From Cycas panzhihuaensis (lineage: Eukaryota; Cycadophyta), in NCBI GenBank assembly GCA_023213395.1, contig CM041465.1, forward strand, positions 223,579,741-223,643,740: a stretch of DNA of 64,000 nucleotides, given 5' to 3'. A program made the translations under genes and the position numbers. Below the pieces are notes generated by a model. That model did not search any database, had not been told where the DNA came from, and saw only the letters and a list, made by a program, of their open reading frames with translations. Below are positions 11,450-23,715 of the stretch, piece by piece (the stretch's first letter is position 1; every line of letters begins with the position of its first letter).

Positions 11450-13295
11450 CCATCCTTTCATTGCATTAATTGATTTTTGGAGTAGCCATAATTTCATCTC
11501 TCTAAAATTAGTTAAGAAAATAAACTTGGTACCTCGAACAATTAAGCCTTCTTAGGTAGAATTGGCCAATGGCAAAACACTTCAATGAACCATCTCTATT
11601 CTAGAAGGAATAGAATTTGAGTTAGATTGATATTGGACTCACATGAATTTTCAACTTCAAAACTTAGGGATGTGTGATATCATGATAGGAATGGCCTATT
11701 TAGAAGTCAATAATTTATATGTTGGATGCCATGATAAATAAGTCATTATAAACACACATCCTGATAGAGTTAGGATCCTTCAAGGGGAAGAGAGACATAC
11801 ATAATTATGTACTATTTCCATGACACAAATGAAAATATATAAAATGTTTTATATATTAGTAATTAAAAATATTTACCAACATGATAATACCACCAATCAT
11901 CCTATTATCAAAAAATTTAAAGGTATATTTTTATAAATTAATGAATTGCCCCTAAGAAGAGTAGTAGACCACATAATAGATCTCATACTATGAGAAAAAT
12001 CCATGTCTAGATCTCCTTATATGCAGTTTATTCCTGAATTAACAAAACTTAGAATATAATTACAAGAACTAATAGAACTAGATAAGATCAAACCTAATGT
12101 TTCTCCATGGGGATCCATAGTTCTATTAGTCAAAAAGAAAGATTATGTATCAATTACTAATAATTAAACAAATCAATAATTACGAATAAATAACTATTAC
12201 CAAGAATAAATGAGCTATTAAATTAACTAAATGGTATAAAGTAATTTTTAAAGATATATGTATGATCTATATATCATCAAGTTAGGATAAAAGAAGGGGA
12301 TATATCTAAAACAACTTTAAGAACTCAATATGGTTATTATGAGTTCATCATTTTACCCTTTGGATTAGCTAATGCACCTATGCCCTTTATGACTCTAATG
12401 CATGATGTATTCACCCTTACTTAGATACATTTATGATCATATTTCTATATGATATTTTAATATATTCTAAAACAAAAGAGGAACACGAATAACACTAATG
12501 AAAAGTGCTCATAAAACTCAGAGAACATAAATTATATGCCAAAGAAAGCAAATGCAAATTCTTTAAAATGAAAATTTTATACTTATAATACATCATTTTT
12601 GAAGAAGGGATTGCACTTATCCTTAATAAAAATAAGAGCCATATAAGAATGACCACAACCCAAGGGTTAACATGAAGTTTATAACTTCTTAGGACTATGA
12701 GGTTTTTATCATAAATTTATTAAAAAATACTCTAAGATTGTGACACTATTAACCAATTTAATATGGGAAAATAAAGCATTCATATGAACACCTGAATATA
12801 ATGAAACATTTAGTAAATTGAATGAATCCTTAACGATAACACTTGTGTTAGGTATCCTTAACCTTAACAAACCCTATCTAGTGATCATTGATGCTGGCAA
12901 AGATGGATTAGGATGAGTATTAATGTAAGATAACAAAGTCATTAGTTATAAATCTAGGAAACTACAAGAAGAAAGAAAGAAATACCTCACTCATAATTTA
13001 GAATTATTAAGCATAATTCATACATTAAAAGCTCAGAGACATTATTTATTAGGTGTTAAGTTTTCCCTTAAGACTAACCACCATAGTTTGTATCACATAT
13101 TTACTTAACCCCACCTAAACTTATGATAAAGGCATTAGATGAAACTAATCATTGAATATGACTTTGACATGCAATATGTACCTAGAAGAGAGAATAGAGT
13201 AGTGGATGCCCTTAGTAGAGAAAGGATCTACCACAAAGCTATAACATTGACTAAAAATAATTTGAATGATTTTGTTAAAGAAGCATTGGTTAATA
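11450..13295 (+). pseudogene. Ty3/gypsy protease-RT-RNase H relic
   Basis: This is a degraded pol region of a Ty3/gypsy LTR retrotransposon. In order, a retropepsin-like segment (HPFIALIDFWSSHNFIS, where the usual D-S/T-G is changed) lies at 11,450-11,720. The reverse transcriptase region (about 12,000-12,600) keeps IKPNVSPWGSIVLLVKKKD, QYGYYEFIILPFGLANAP and IHTLKAQRHYLLG-type RNase H elements to about 13,080. It ends with RRENRVVDALSR-like sequence near 13,200. Frameshifts and stops occur every few dozen codons. No integrase follows: the sequence changes at about 13,300, where the LTR of the next (copia) element begins. That suggests the gypsy was cut by that insertion or by a deletion. Confidence 0.8.
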
Positions 13296-13306
13296 ATAAA
13301 TATTGT

Positions 13307-13568
13307 TGTTAAAAATATAATCACATAGGATATTATAGCTAGGATTAATAGAATAATATCATAGTGATGCCATAATAGAGTTTAATATATTAGAATATTA
13401 AAATAACAATCTCAATCTCTAATCTCATAATCTCAATCATACATCTTATTATAGTTATGTTGTGGGCATATGTGCATTATTTATAACCAGTCATATTTGA
13501 CCTTCATATTAACTAATCATACATGACCTTTTACTTAACCAATTATATTGAATGTACATTATCTTACA
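13307..13568 (-). repeat. Candidate 3' LTR of the decayed copia
   Basis: The segment is bounded by TG at 13,307 and CA at 13,568 (on the element strand TGTAAGATAATG to TTTTTAACA). It lies directly beyond the polypurine tract. With no second copy available for comparison, the call rests on position and ends only. Confidence 0.4.
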
Positions 13569-13579
13569 ATACTCCCCCA

Positions 13580-16500
13580 TAGTGTACATTTAGATGTATA
13601 CTTAGATTTTATTTAAATTGTAGATTCTTGTTCTTCAATAATGCCTTAGTGAGAATGTCTACAACTCGGTCTTCTATTTTATAGTATTGAAGCTAAACTT
13701 ATTGATTCTTAATAAGTTCTCTAATGTAATGATGTCTAATGTCTATATTCTTTATTTTGTTGTGTATAACTAAATTCTTGGTCATTTGAATTATACCTTG
13801 ATTATTACAAATGATCATTGTTAATTCCTATTGAGGTTGATGAATGCCTTCAAGAATTTTTCTAAGCTAAATTACTTATCTTACTTTTAATTCAATTATT
13901 TTATATTTTAGTTCTATTATAAATAAAGAAATTGATAGTTGCTTATTTGTATTCCATGATATTGAATTTGAACTAATATTGAATATATATCCTAAAATTT
14001 ATTTTCTATCTTCAATATCACTTGCCTAATCTGCAACTGAATATCTAATTATCTTGAACTTTTTTGATAGAATGTGCCAAAGTCTATAGTTTTATGTTCT
14101 TTTAATATATCTAAGGATCCTTTTTTGTTATTTCCTTGTGCTCTTCTTTTGGTTCTAACATGTATCTTGAAGTTAAGTTTACTACATATGCTATGTCTAA
14201 TAAAGTATAAATTAAGTAAATTAGGTTTCTTATCAATTAATAATATAGACTAAGATAAAATAAAATATAATTTTTATTTTTGCTTAATTTTAACCCAAGT
14301 TTAATAGAAGTAAAACTTGATTTATATTTACTCATGTTGAATTTTTTCAATATATCCATAGCATATTTACTTTAGGATATGTGGATTCCATCTTCACCTT
14401 TCTAAATCTCTATAGTAAGGAAGTAATGTAATTGCCCTAGATCTATCATCTCAAATTCTAAATTCATGTTATTCTTGACTTCTTAGAATATTACATCATT
14501 GCTGACTATATAAATACAATTATTAACATAAAGATCAATTATAAGTATTGAAGTATATATAGTTTTGACATATAAATATGGATCTGATAGGCATTTTTAA
14601 AATCCTTTATCTTGAAAATACTTGTAAATTCTAAAGTACCAAGATCTTTAAGCTTGTTTTAGTCCATATAAGGTTTTTTTCAACTTGCACATTAAGTGTT
14701 CTTCTCCTTATTTTTCAAATTCTTGAGGTTGTGCAACATAAATTTCTTCATCAATATATCCATTGAGAAATGTTGGCTTAATATCCATTTAATATATGGT
14801 CAATTCTTGATGAATAGTTAAGGATAAGAGACTTCTAATTATGTCCATCTTGGCAACTAGAGTAAAAGTTTTTTCATAATTATTTTCTTCTTATTGAGCA
14901 TAACCTTTAGCCATAAGTTTTGCTATATATTTATCAACAGTTCCATCAAATTTATACTTAGTTTTATAAACCCATTTTATTTTGATTACTTCCTTATTAG
15001 TAGGTAACTCGACAAAATTCTAAGTTTTGCTTTTTGTTAAGGAATTATATTTTGCTTCCATAGCTTCAACCCAATCATTATTTACAATAGCTTCTTCATA
15101 AATTTATGGCTCATCATTTTATTCAACTTGAGCCATCAATATATAGTTAACTCTAGCTTGAGATCTAATTAACCTTTTGTCAAAAGTTTTGTCAAGCATA
15201 GCTTCTAGATTATGACTTCTAACCAACCATTTTAGACTTGTAGCTTGTTCTTGGCTTGATAAAGATAAACCTACAGTAGAATTTATAATATATTATTAAC
15301 TTGATGATGATGAACCTAGAGTGGAACTTGAATCTTGACTTGAACTTTGAGTTGGAGTTAATATTGATGAAGATAAATTATAAAGTAGAAATGGTTCTAG
15401 ATTTGCTTCAAATAACAACCTATTTTCCTTTATCTTCTTCAGATTTTTAGATTACATTCTCATAAAAAATCATATTTCTACTTACCATAAATTTCTTTAC
15501 AACTAGTTCAAATTATTTGTAGGACTTTTATTCACTAGAGTAGTCTATGAAAATATACTTGATGCTTTTACTTTCCAACTTATCTCTGTTCTTATCAAGA
15601 ATGTGAACATAGGTAATATACCCAAAGATTATAAATGTTAAACATCTAGCTTGTATCTCGTTTAATATTCTTCGTAAGTTAAGTACCCAATTACCATTGT
15701 AAGATTTCTATTTAGTAGATATACAATAGTACTTATTACTTTAGCCTAATATTCATTACTTAACTCTTTAGTTATATGTATGTATCTAGTCATTTATATA
15801 ATTATTCTAATTTTCCTTTAAGTAACTCAATTTTGTTGAGGCATATATGGAGTGGTAAATTACCTTCTTATGTCAACTCTAGTACAAAAATATTTGAAAT
15901 CATTTGAGATAAACTCACCATTATTATTTAGATAAAGTATTTGCAATCTGGAATCACTTTATTTTTTAACTATAACTCTAAATTTAATAAATCTCAAAAA
16001 TGTTTTAGTCCTTTTTTTAAGGAAATACACCCAAATTTCTCTTATAAAATCATCAATAAGAATCAAGAAGAATTTAACATTTTTAAATGTTGGAGTTCTC
16101 ATTGTGCCACATAAATCTACATTAACTAATTAGAGTGGAAATCTAAATTAAGAAAATTTTCTCTATGTTATTTTCCATAAATACAATATTTACAAACTCC
16201 ATTATTACTTTAAAGGCCTAGAAGTCCTATAACCATACTTTTCCTCTTTAAAGTACTAAGTGCACCATAATTAAAATGATCAAATCTATGATGCCAAAGT
16301 ATATTATCATTTGAGATTAAAGTATTCAACATTTATAAAGGTGGAGAAAGTACAAGTTTGAATAACCTATCTTTCATCATTTGGCCTCTTGCAACTATAA
16401 CACCATTATTTAACTTATCAGTTATTTCATATTTTCCATTGTCAAAGACTATCTTGTACTTCTATTCCATCATTCGACCAAAAGATAATAAGTTCCTTCT

Positions 16501-17934
16501 CAATCTAGGTACAAATAAAACATTTTGGATATTCTTATTTGCTTTACCTTCAATTTAAATTATTACAACTCCTTGTCCTTAAACTTCTTATGTATTATCA
16601 TTTCTAAATATGACTTTTTTAAAATTATTTTCTTTATAAATCTTAGAAAAAGAATATGCATTATAAGTTATATGAGTTGAACAACCATAGTCAATATACC
16701 ATTCATCTTTCTTATTATAAGTTTGAACATCCAAGCTTGTATAGAAAATATTCTATTTTCTATCAGTTACAATATTGGCCATGTTATCTTGATGACACTC
16801 ATATGAATAGTGTCCTTCCATTCCATATTTATAAGAAGAAGTAATAAAACCTCTTCCTCTTATAATTCCTTTTGATGGTGTTCTACCTCTTCCTCTTAAA
16901 AGACTCCATCCTCTTAATAGTGTGGGATTCCTTCCTCTTGAATAATTTCTTCCTCTCAATTTCCCTCTTTGATATCATCCATATTGTCCTTGTCTATATC
17001 CATATCTATATCTAAAATTTCCTTGTCTATAGTTTGATAAAGATGCTCTTGCTTGTCCTTGTCATTATCCATACCCATACTCAAAATTGTCTTGTTTATA
17101 ATTTGATGAAGATGCTCCTTCTTATCCTTATCCATATATAAAGTTGCCTTATCTATAATTTGATGAAGATGCTCCCACTTGTCCTTGCCCTTGTGTATAT
17201 CCAAAGTTGCCTTTACCATAATTTAATGAAGGTACTCTTGCATATCCTTGTTAATGTCCATATAAATATGCTGGTGATGGATTTGTTCCTTGATTTGATG
17301 ATCTCCTAATCTTTCCTCTTATGGAAGCCTTAGAAGAAAAGACTTATTCTAAATTATCAATCAAACTCTTCTTTTCCTCTTTTATTAATAGCATTGATAA
17401 TGACTCATCAATTGTCAATGTTGATAAGTCCCTTGTCACTTCTATAGTTGTAGTAATTATTTCAAATTTCCTTCCCTCTTGTGTATCTCCAAATTTTCTC
17501 TATAAATCTTCATTCAAGTACATGTTCACTTGATGCACTTAATTGATTTATAAGATCCTGAACTCTAGTGATTAAGGAATTGATAAATTTTATAGTATAC
17601 ATCTTGATATTATCAAAATTTCTTATCAAATTTTAAATCCTACTATTTATACTTCCTTCAAATTATATTTTTAAAGCAATCCAAGTAGCATGAAAAATAA
17701 AAAGATTATAAATACGAGAAAATATCTGATCAAGAGCATTATTTCTAATTCTTCTTTCAATTTCTCTTGATAAGGAGCCAAATCAATTGTAGGAGAAATA
17801 GGAATAAGAGCATTATAACCCTAAAATATAATCTTTCACATTTACTTAGCTTGTAAAGAAGACTTCATTTTTCTTGACCATATGAAATAATTGCATCCAT
17901 CAAGCTTAGGAACTAATAATAAAATATTATCCAT
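13580..17934 (-). pseudogene. Copia gag-pol remnant
   Basis: The minus-strand reading starts at the ATG at 17,932-17,934 (MDNILLLVPKLDGCNYFIWSRKM), a UBN2-type copia Gag. It continues with a Gly/Gln/Tyr-rich repeat region (about 16,960-17,275), an RG-rich stretch and a zinc knuckle that has lost two of its cysteines (SSYKYGMEGHYSYEC). Next come a protease/pre-integrase region (LWHHRFDHFNYGALS at about 16,285), integrase fragments, RT fragments near 14,500-15,000 and a C-terminal RNase H end (DRVVDILTKAL near 13,650). Stops and frameshifts are dense throughout, so this is an old copy. Confidence 0.75.
17020..17275 (-). repeat. In-frame repeats inside copia gag
   Basis: Four copies of a unit marked by ATTTGATGAAGATGCTC (plus strand) begin near 17,032, 17,101, 17,158 and 17,221. 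The spacings are 69, 57 and 63 bp, all multiples of three. On the coding strand they give repeats of the type ASSSNYRQGNFxYGYGQGQ. Confidence 0.7.
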
Positions 17935-19152
17935 TATAAATAAAATTTGAGCAACCTAAGATTTGTAAAATCAACCAAACATGCAAATCAAACATGGTCA
18001 ATCATGATCACAATTAAGAGTACTAAAGGGATAGTATAAATAAGCATACAAATATCCCTTCAAAATGGGATATACACCACCATCATTGTCTCTTCATGTA
18101 GGACCATCATATGCCTCCTTTTAACTTTATTAATGAGATTAATAAAGCCACCACTAGGGTTTAAAATGAACTTTTTCTAAGGACAAATATTAAGCTTTAA
18201 TATTTATGAAATATTGCTCAAAAGATTACACCAAATGGTTATGAAAAATTACTTTGTTGGTTACGATGTAAGGCTCTAAATAAAGTGTTAAATTTGACTA
18301 AAAGTATTTTAATGAAAATAACTCCAAATTGCTTAAAATTGTATATCAAAATAACCCCCTTTGAATTACAGTTCCAATAATTTAAATGGCTTACAAATTA
18401 GATTCTTGGTTGCAATGTTATAACCAAAAAAGCACATGTACCTTAAAATGATAAAAAATTTGAATTTGAAAGGCTTTTATCCCCTTTCACCTTTAGCGCT
18501 TGGTCATCTATTAACTTGATATGGCTGCCTGCTTAGTAGTGGGGGGCTCCATAAACTTAGAAGTGAAATCCAATATAGCTTAATTAAGAAAATCTTTTGA
18601 AAAAAAAAAATCCAAAAGTAAAAAATAATGCACCTGCATACTATTTAATATTATCTTTGATAAGTGATGAACTGGATGGAATTTCTACCAAATTGATCAA
18701 TTAATTAATGGAATTATGAATTTTATCTAAAGATGTGAGAGGTGTAAGATTGTCTCATAAAATCCAAAAATGAATTGAATTTACCATCAAGATTTAGGTT
18801 CTTTCCAACTGATAAAAAGCTCTTTAGGAAAGTAGATTATGCGGGGTCTTTATAGGTAGACAGGTAGGTCACACAAGCTCAATTATCAACAAAGATAGTG
18901 GAAGGACTCAAATCTCTTTATGCAGGACTCAACCAATAGTGAAGAACCAATAATAATAAGTGATAGTAGTAGGAGCAATATTTCAATCATCAAAAAAATG
19001 AATGGCTCATACATAGAGGAACTAGATGTGGCATACATTAATGTTGGCTTAAACATAATCATATTATATTATAATGAATAAAGGTATGTATATTAAAAAA
19101 AGAGTTAAGCCATGAAGTATCTATAAATAGAGGAGGAAATGAACAAAAGGCA
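17935..19152. other. Interval between two copia elements
   Basis: No protein-coding region is recognised. The left part (to about 18,600) is probably the 5' leader of the copia to its left, since it lies upstream of that gag on the minus strand. The right part, ending at the AGCTG target duplication, is the pre-insertion DNA of the next copia and contains a strong TATA motif. Confidence 0.4.
19121..19130 (+). promoter_or_regulatory. Canonical plant TATA box
   Basis: CTATAAATAG is a textbook plant TATA box. The 5-bp target site of the copia insertion begins about 31 bases downstream of it, which is the usual distance to a transcription start. No gene can be recognised on the far side of the insertion (27,567 onward), so whether it served a host gene or an older LTR is unknown. 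Confidence 0.4.
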
Positions 19153-19157
19153 AGCTG
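19153..19157. repeat. Target-site duplication AGCTG, left copy
   Basis: AGCTG here matches AGCTG at 27,562-27,566. The two copies flank the copia LTR ends exactly (LTR terminal TG...CA). Confidence 0.95.
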
Positions 19158-19493
19158 TGATGGAGCCGGAGGAGCAGAGCGGGACATCACGACGTTCTCA
19201 TCTTGAGTACAACGGCAATTTCCAATAGAGTGGCGGTGTTAATAAACACCAGGGAGGTATTCCCAACCCTTATATAGAGAATTCGGGGAGGCGTCGGGCG
19301 CCATCACCCTAGCTGCACAACAATTAAGGTTAGTTTGAAAAAATATTAAAAATAAATAATGGTGATACGTACCTCACATGAGTGGTCGGTCCAAGCGGCT
19401 ATTGAACGGCTCAAGGTGCCCTAGGGGCCCTCAAAGGCGGCTTTGAGGGGCCCTAAGCGCTCTAGTGCACGAACATTGGGATTATTCCCAACA
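19158..19493 (-). repeat. 3' LTR of the complete copia
   Basis: 336 bp, element-strand ends TGTTGGGAATAATCCC and GGCTCCATCA. It is 7 bp longer than the 5' LTR because of GTCGGGC near 19,293. It contains a strong hairpin at 19,423-19,454. Confidence 0.95.
19423..19454 (-). repeat. GC-rich hairpin in copia LTR
   Basis: The arms GGGGCCCTCAAAG and CTTTGAGGGGCCC pair over 13 positions with one mismatch and a GCGG loop. The identical structure is at 27,491-27,522 in the other LTR. It lies in the U3 half of the LTR. Confidence 0.7.
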
Positions 19494-22400
19494 TTCTCCC
19501 CCATAAGCCCAATGTGTATGACTCCTAAATCATCTCTGAACTTTTCAAACTTGATTTTTCCCAAGGCCTTTGTAAAAATATCCGTTGTTTGATCTTCGGT
19601 GCTATAATAAGTCAACTCTATCTCTTCTGCTTGTACAAGTTCTCAAATGAAGTGGTATTGAGTTTCAATATGCTTTGTTCTGTCGTGGAATACTGGATTT
19701 TTTATCATTTGAATAGCGCTCTGATTGTCACACCAAATTTTAGTGGGTCCTTGCTGTTTAATTTGAAAATCCTGTAAGAGTCTTCTTAACCAGATTGATT
19801 CACAGGCTCCTAACATCATGGATTTATATTCTTGCTCACCGTGGATAAGGAAACGGTATTTTGTTTCTTTGTACTCCAAGCTACTACCTTGATCCCATAC
19901 TAAATGCATAACCCAAGTAGATTTTCTATCATCAATATCACCAATCAATCAACTGTAACAGCTTAATCAAACTCGGATGTAGGTTTGTAGTATAATCCAA
20001 AGTCTGAAGTCCCTTTAAGGTATTTGAGGATTCTTTTAGCAGCTTACCAGTGAGATGTCTTTGGATCCCTGCATAAATCTAGATACAACACTTACGTAAT
20101 ATGTTATATCGTCGAGTAGAAGTTAAATAAAGTAGGCTACTAATCACCGCCTATAGTGAGTAGGATCAATCAAGTTGAGTCATCCATCTTAGAGAGTTTA
20201 ATTCTAATTTCTCTTGGTATTGACAATGGTTTACGCTTGTCATATTAAATCTTTGTAGAAGGTCTAATATATATTTACGTTGAGATATAAATATTCCTTG
20301 TTTATCTTGCCACACTTCCAATCCTAGGAAGTAGTGCATAAGACCTAAGTCCGCTATTTCAATTCCTTACACATAGCTTCTTTAAATTGATTTAAAAGTT
20401 GGGAGTCATTTCCAGGTATAAATTAAGTCGTCTCGTAAAGTCCTACGATCAATATCGAATTTCCTTTAATTTTAGTGTATAGGTTTGGATCCGCTTGAGA
20501 TCTTTCAAACCCTTGATCTTTAAGATATGTGTCTATACGGAAATACCAAGCCCTAGGTGCTTGTTTTAGACCATATAACGCTTTCTTTAACTTGTACACT
20601 TTGTTTTCTTCCCCCCTGACTTCAAAACCGAGGGGTTGAGAGACATAGATATCTTCTTGGATATAACCATTTAAGAAAGCACTTTTTACATCCATTTGAT
20701 AAACAAAGCCAACCCATTTGGGCGCTAAACTTATTATCATGCGAACTGACTCCATTCTAGCAACTGGGGTAAATGTTTCAGTATAGTCTATGCCTTCTCT
20801 TTGGGCATATCCTTTGGCAACTAAACGAGCTTTATATTTATCAATTGATCCATCAGAGTGGAACTTAGTCTTATAAACCCATTTGGTTCCAATGGCTTTC
20901 TTCCTTGGTGGTAGGTCTACAAGTTCCTAAGTGTCATTTTTAACGATAGATTTATATTCCTCTTGCATGGATTTTTGCCAGCACTCATGTTGATTAGCCT
21001 CACCAAAAGTTTGAGGCTCATGACTTTCAAGTAACTTACTCATTAGAGGAAAGTTAACTTTGTGTGAACGTGTAGATCTTCGATTGTTATCCAATATGTT
21101 TCCTAAGTCATGATTGCGTTGAACCCATTTGGGTAGTGGTTGTGATGGTGGTTGAGGTGATGTTGTTTCCCTAGTGGTTTCTGGAGAGTTTCTCCACATA
21201 GGTGGCACATATTTGGATGTATTTGATGCATTAAACTTAATGGTAATATCCTTCTGTTGTTCGTGATTATTTTGATAGTAGGTGTCTTCTTGAAATTTGA
21301 CATCCCTACTCAGAATAACTTTTCAGGATTTGGGATCATAAACTTTGTAAGATTTTGATGATTCACTATATCCAATAAAGATACATTTTAAACTATGATC
21401 ATCTAATTTGGTTCTTCTTTGGTCGTGGACGTGGGCATAGGCTAAATGACCAAATACCTTAAGGTGACGGATACTAGGTTTATAACCTGTCCATGCTTCT
21501 TCTGGTGTCTTCCCTCTAACAGCTTTTGTGGAACATCGATTAAGTAAGTAGATCATGGTATGGATCGCTTCAGCCCAAAATTCATGGCCTAAGTTTTTAT
21601 CTTTAAGCATACAACGTGCCATTTCTACGATAGTTTTGTTTTTCCTTTCAGCTACACCATTTTGTTGTGGGGTGTAGGGGTTGGTATGTTGTCGCGTAAT
21701 CCTATGTTGGATACAAGAATCCTTAAAGATATTAGAGGTAAATTCTTCCCCATTATCTGATCTTAAGGAGAGGATATGATATCCACTTTGTCGCTCAACA
21801 AAGGTTTTGAAGTCAACAAAGTGGTCGAAAGCATCAGATTTGTATTTGAGAAAGAACACCCAAGTCTTTCTTGTAAAGTCATCAATAAATGTAAGGAAAT
21901 ATTTGGCACCGCTTATGAGGGAGTGGCCATTGGGCCACAAATATCTCGTGTATACGAGTTGAAGAGGGCGGATGCCCGATGGCTAAAGTCCGAAAACTCT
22001 CTATGATGTTTTCCAAGAAGGCATCCTCACACAACTCTTTATTAACATCAATAGGGGGCAAGCCATTAACCATATCTAATCTTTTCATAAGGGCTAAACT
22101 GGTATAATTAAGGTGACCGAAACGTCGATGCCATAGGTCACTATCCATAGTATTTGTGGTTCTAAGGGCATATGTATCCGAGGGGTGATAGTAAGTTTAA
22201 ATAAACGATCTTTAGTCATGATACCCCTAGCAACAATAGCTTCATTTTGTCGTTTGTCTTTAATAACACATTCGCCGTTGTCAAAAATTATTTTATAGTC
22301 TTGTCCCATCATCTGTCCTACCGATAGTAAGTTTTTCTTTAAAGTAGGGACATATAGAACATCATTTAAATATTTATATTCACCACTATCAGTCAATAAG

Positions 22401-22559
22401 GCAATGTTACATTTTCCAATCGATTGGTGAGAAGTGTTGTCTCCAAACATAATAGACCCTTTCTTATTTGTATCCAAAGTTTGAAATAATTGTTCTTTAT
22501 GGGTCATATGGGTGGAACAACCGGAATCAATGTACCAACTATCGTCCTCTTCTTCCTGG
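19425..22559 (-). pseudogene. Copia pol (PR-IN-RT-RNase H), broken
   Basis: Aspartic protease motif SWYIDSGCSTHMT is at about 22,500-22,545, then pre-integrase LWHRRFGHLNYTSL (about 22,100-22,145). Integrase (21,323-21,940) keeps FIDDFTRKTWVFFL, SLRSDNGEEF and NGVAERKNKT, including catalytic D and E residues. Its N-terminal part near 21,900-22,000 is frameshifted. RT begins near 20,930 (KWVYKTKFHSDGSIDKYKARL) and includes MDVKSAFLNGYIQEDIYV and KALYGLKQAPRAWY. At 20,428-20,440 a one-base shift falls inside the catalytic YxDD codons. RNase H is in pieces (19,643-19,948; TTDIFTKALGKIKFEKFRDDLG to 19,500). The last frame runs through the polypurine tract and stops inside the LTR. Confidence 0.9.
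19494..19508 (-). promoter_or_regulatory. Polypurine tract of the complete copia
   Basis: On the element strand TTATGGGGGAGAA directly precedes the TGTTGGG start of the 3' LTR. This is the usual plus-strand DNA priming site. Confidence 0.85.
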
Positions 22560-23715
22560 TTTGAAAAACTAGATAAAAATAACCTATTGTTGATTTTAGA
22601 TTCTGATGTATTTGACACATGTCCTCTAGGGGGTGGTCCATGTTTTGAAAAACACTTATCTTCAGTGTGACCATTTCTACGACAATAAGTGCAATATAGT
22701 TGATCTCTTTTTCCATAACTAAGATTTTGATTCCTTGGTGGAGAGCGATCAAGGTTGAAAGGTCTCCCCCTTTCCTCATAGAATTGAGTATGATTATTTC
22801 TTGGTTGATCACGATAGTTTTGAGGTGTTCTAGAAGGTGGTGGGTTCCCATGACAATGTGGACAACAAGAATGATTTTCAACTTGTCTTCGTTGGTTAGG
22901 GTTTCTTTGAGTGTTTGAATGTCTTGGAGAATTTTCATGTTGTGGGGGTCGTCCTTGTCTATTATGAGGAGCTTGGTATCGTGGAGGATTTTGTCTAGGT
23001 TTATTTCTAGGGTTTTCATCTTTTCTCCTTAAAGGGGATTCATTTTGTTTTGAGGTGCCATCTTGAGAGTTAGGTTGAATGTTGGCCTTTGTAGTAAAGG
23101 CATGTTCTAAGGTTTCATTGGCAGCTTGTTGCTCTTCTATGGACATGAGCATAGCAGTAAGTTGTTCTATTTTGAGGGTACTAAGGTCTTTAGATACACT
23201 AATACTTGTAGCTACCATCTCAAAGCGTCTAACGGCTCTTACACATCGAAGGATTCGTTCAACTACTCTTTGTTCGATTAAGGTATCCCTAAGGGACCTC
23301 ATTTGGTTAACTATATCTTGAATCTTGGTCATAAATTCAGTTATTGATTCATGAGGCATCATACGTAAATTTTCAAACTTACTTCTTAAGTTTTGTAGTT
23401 TAGAGGACGCACCCCTTCAGATATAAGTCAGAAGTATCCCAAGCCTTTTTGGACTTAATGGATTCATTAACTCGTGGGAAAACATGATCTTCCAATGCGC
23501 AAAAAATAAGGGCTAAGGCTTCATTATCTTTTTTGATATTTTCTTTGTATATAGCTTTTTCAAGACGTTGGATTTGATCCTAAGTCATTGTAACCATTTC
23601 TCACTATATCCCACATTTCATTTGCTATGAGGATGGGCCTCATCCTCCTACTCCAGTTAAGAAAATTATTTCCATCAAATTTAGGAATAATTATATTCCC
23701 AAAACTAGACGTCAT
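22560..23715 (-). pseudogene. Copia Gag, N-terminal part frameshifted
   Basis: Gag forms the virus-like particle. The start is the ATG at 23,713-23,715 (MTSSFGNIIIPKFDGNNFLNW), a copia/UBN2 N-terminus. A frameshift near 23,590 and a TAG occur after about 50 residues, and another shift near 23,400 restores a 422-codon open frame beginning upstream of 23,362. That frame carries SITEFMTKIQDIVNQMRSL, a Pro/Arg/Asn-rich basic region (about 22,750-23,060) and one intact zinc knuckle (CTYCRRNGHTEDKC, about 22,650-22,695), then runs on into the protease. Gag and Pol were evidently one reading frame, as usual for copia. Confidence 0.85.

Larger units (their letters stand above)
13307..17934 (-). mobile_element. 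Ty1/copia element, heavily decayed
   Basis: Gag, protease, integrase, RT and RNase H segments follow one another on the minus strand in copia order. A purine-rich tract (RC: ATGGGGGAGT) at about 13,569-13,580 lies next to a TG...CA-bounded segment that is the likely 3' LTR. I could not find a matching 5' LTR or a PBS to the right of gag, so the 5' end is lost or too diverged to see. Confidence 0.75.

Noticed and set aside
16956-17219. 87-codon minus-strand frame of charged repeats (HLHQIIDK type)
   Set aside because: Alternate phase of the Gag Gly/Gln repeat; the other phase connects to copia Gag motifs.
22504-23019. 171-codon minus-strand open frame
   Set aside because: Shadow frame of copia Gag, which carries the zinc knuckle and basic region in the overlapping phase.
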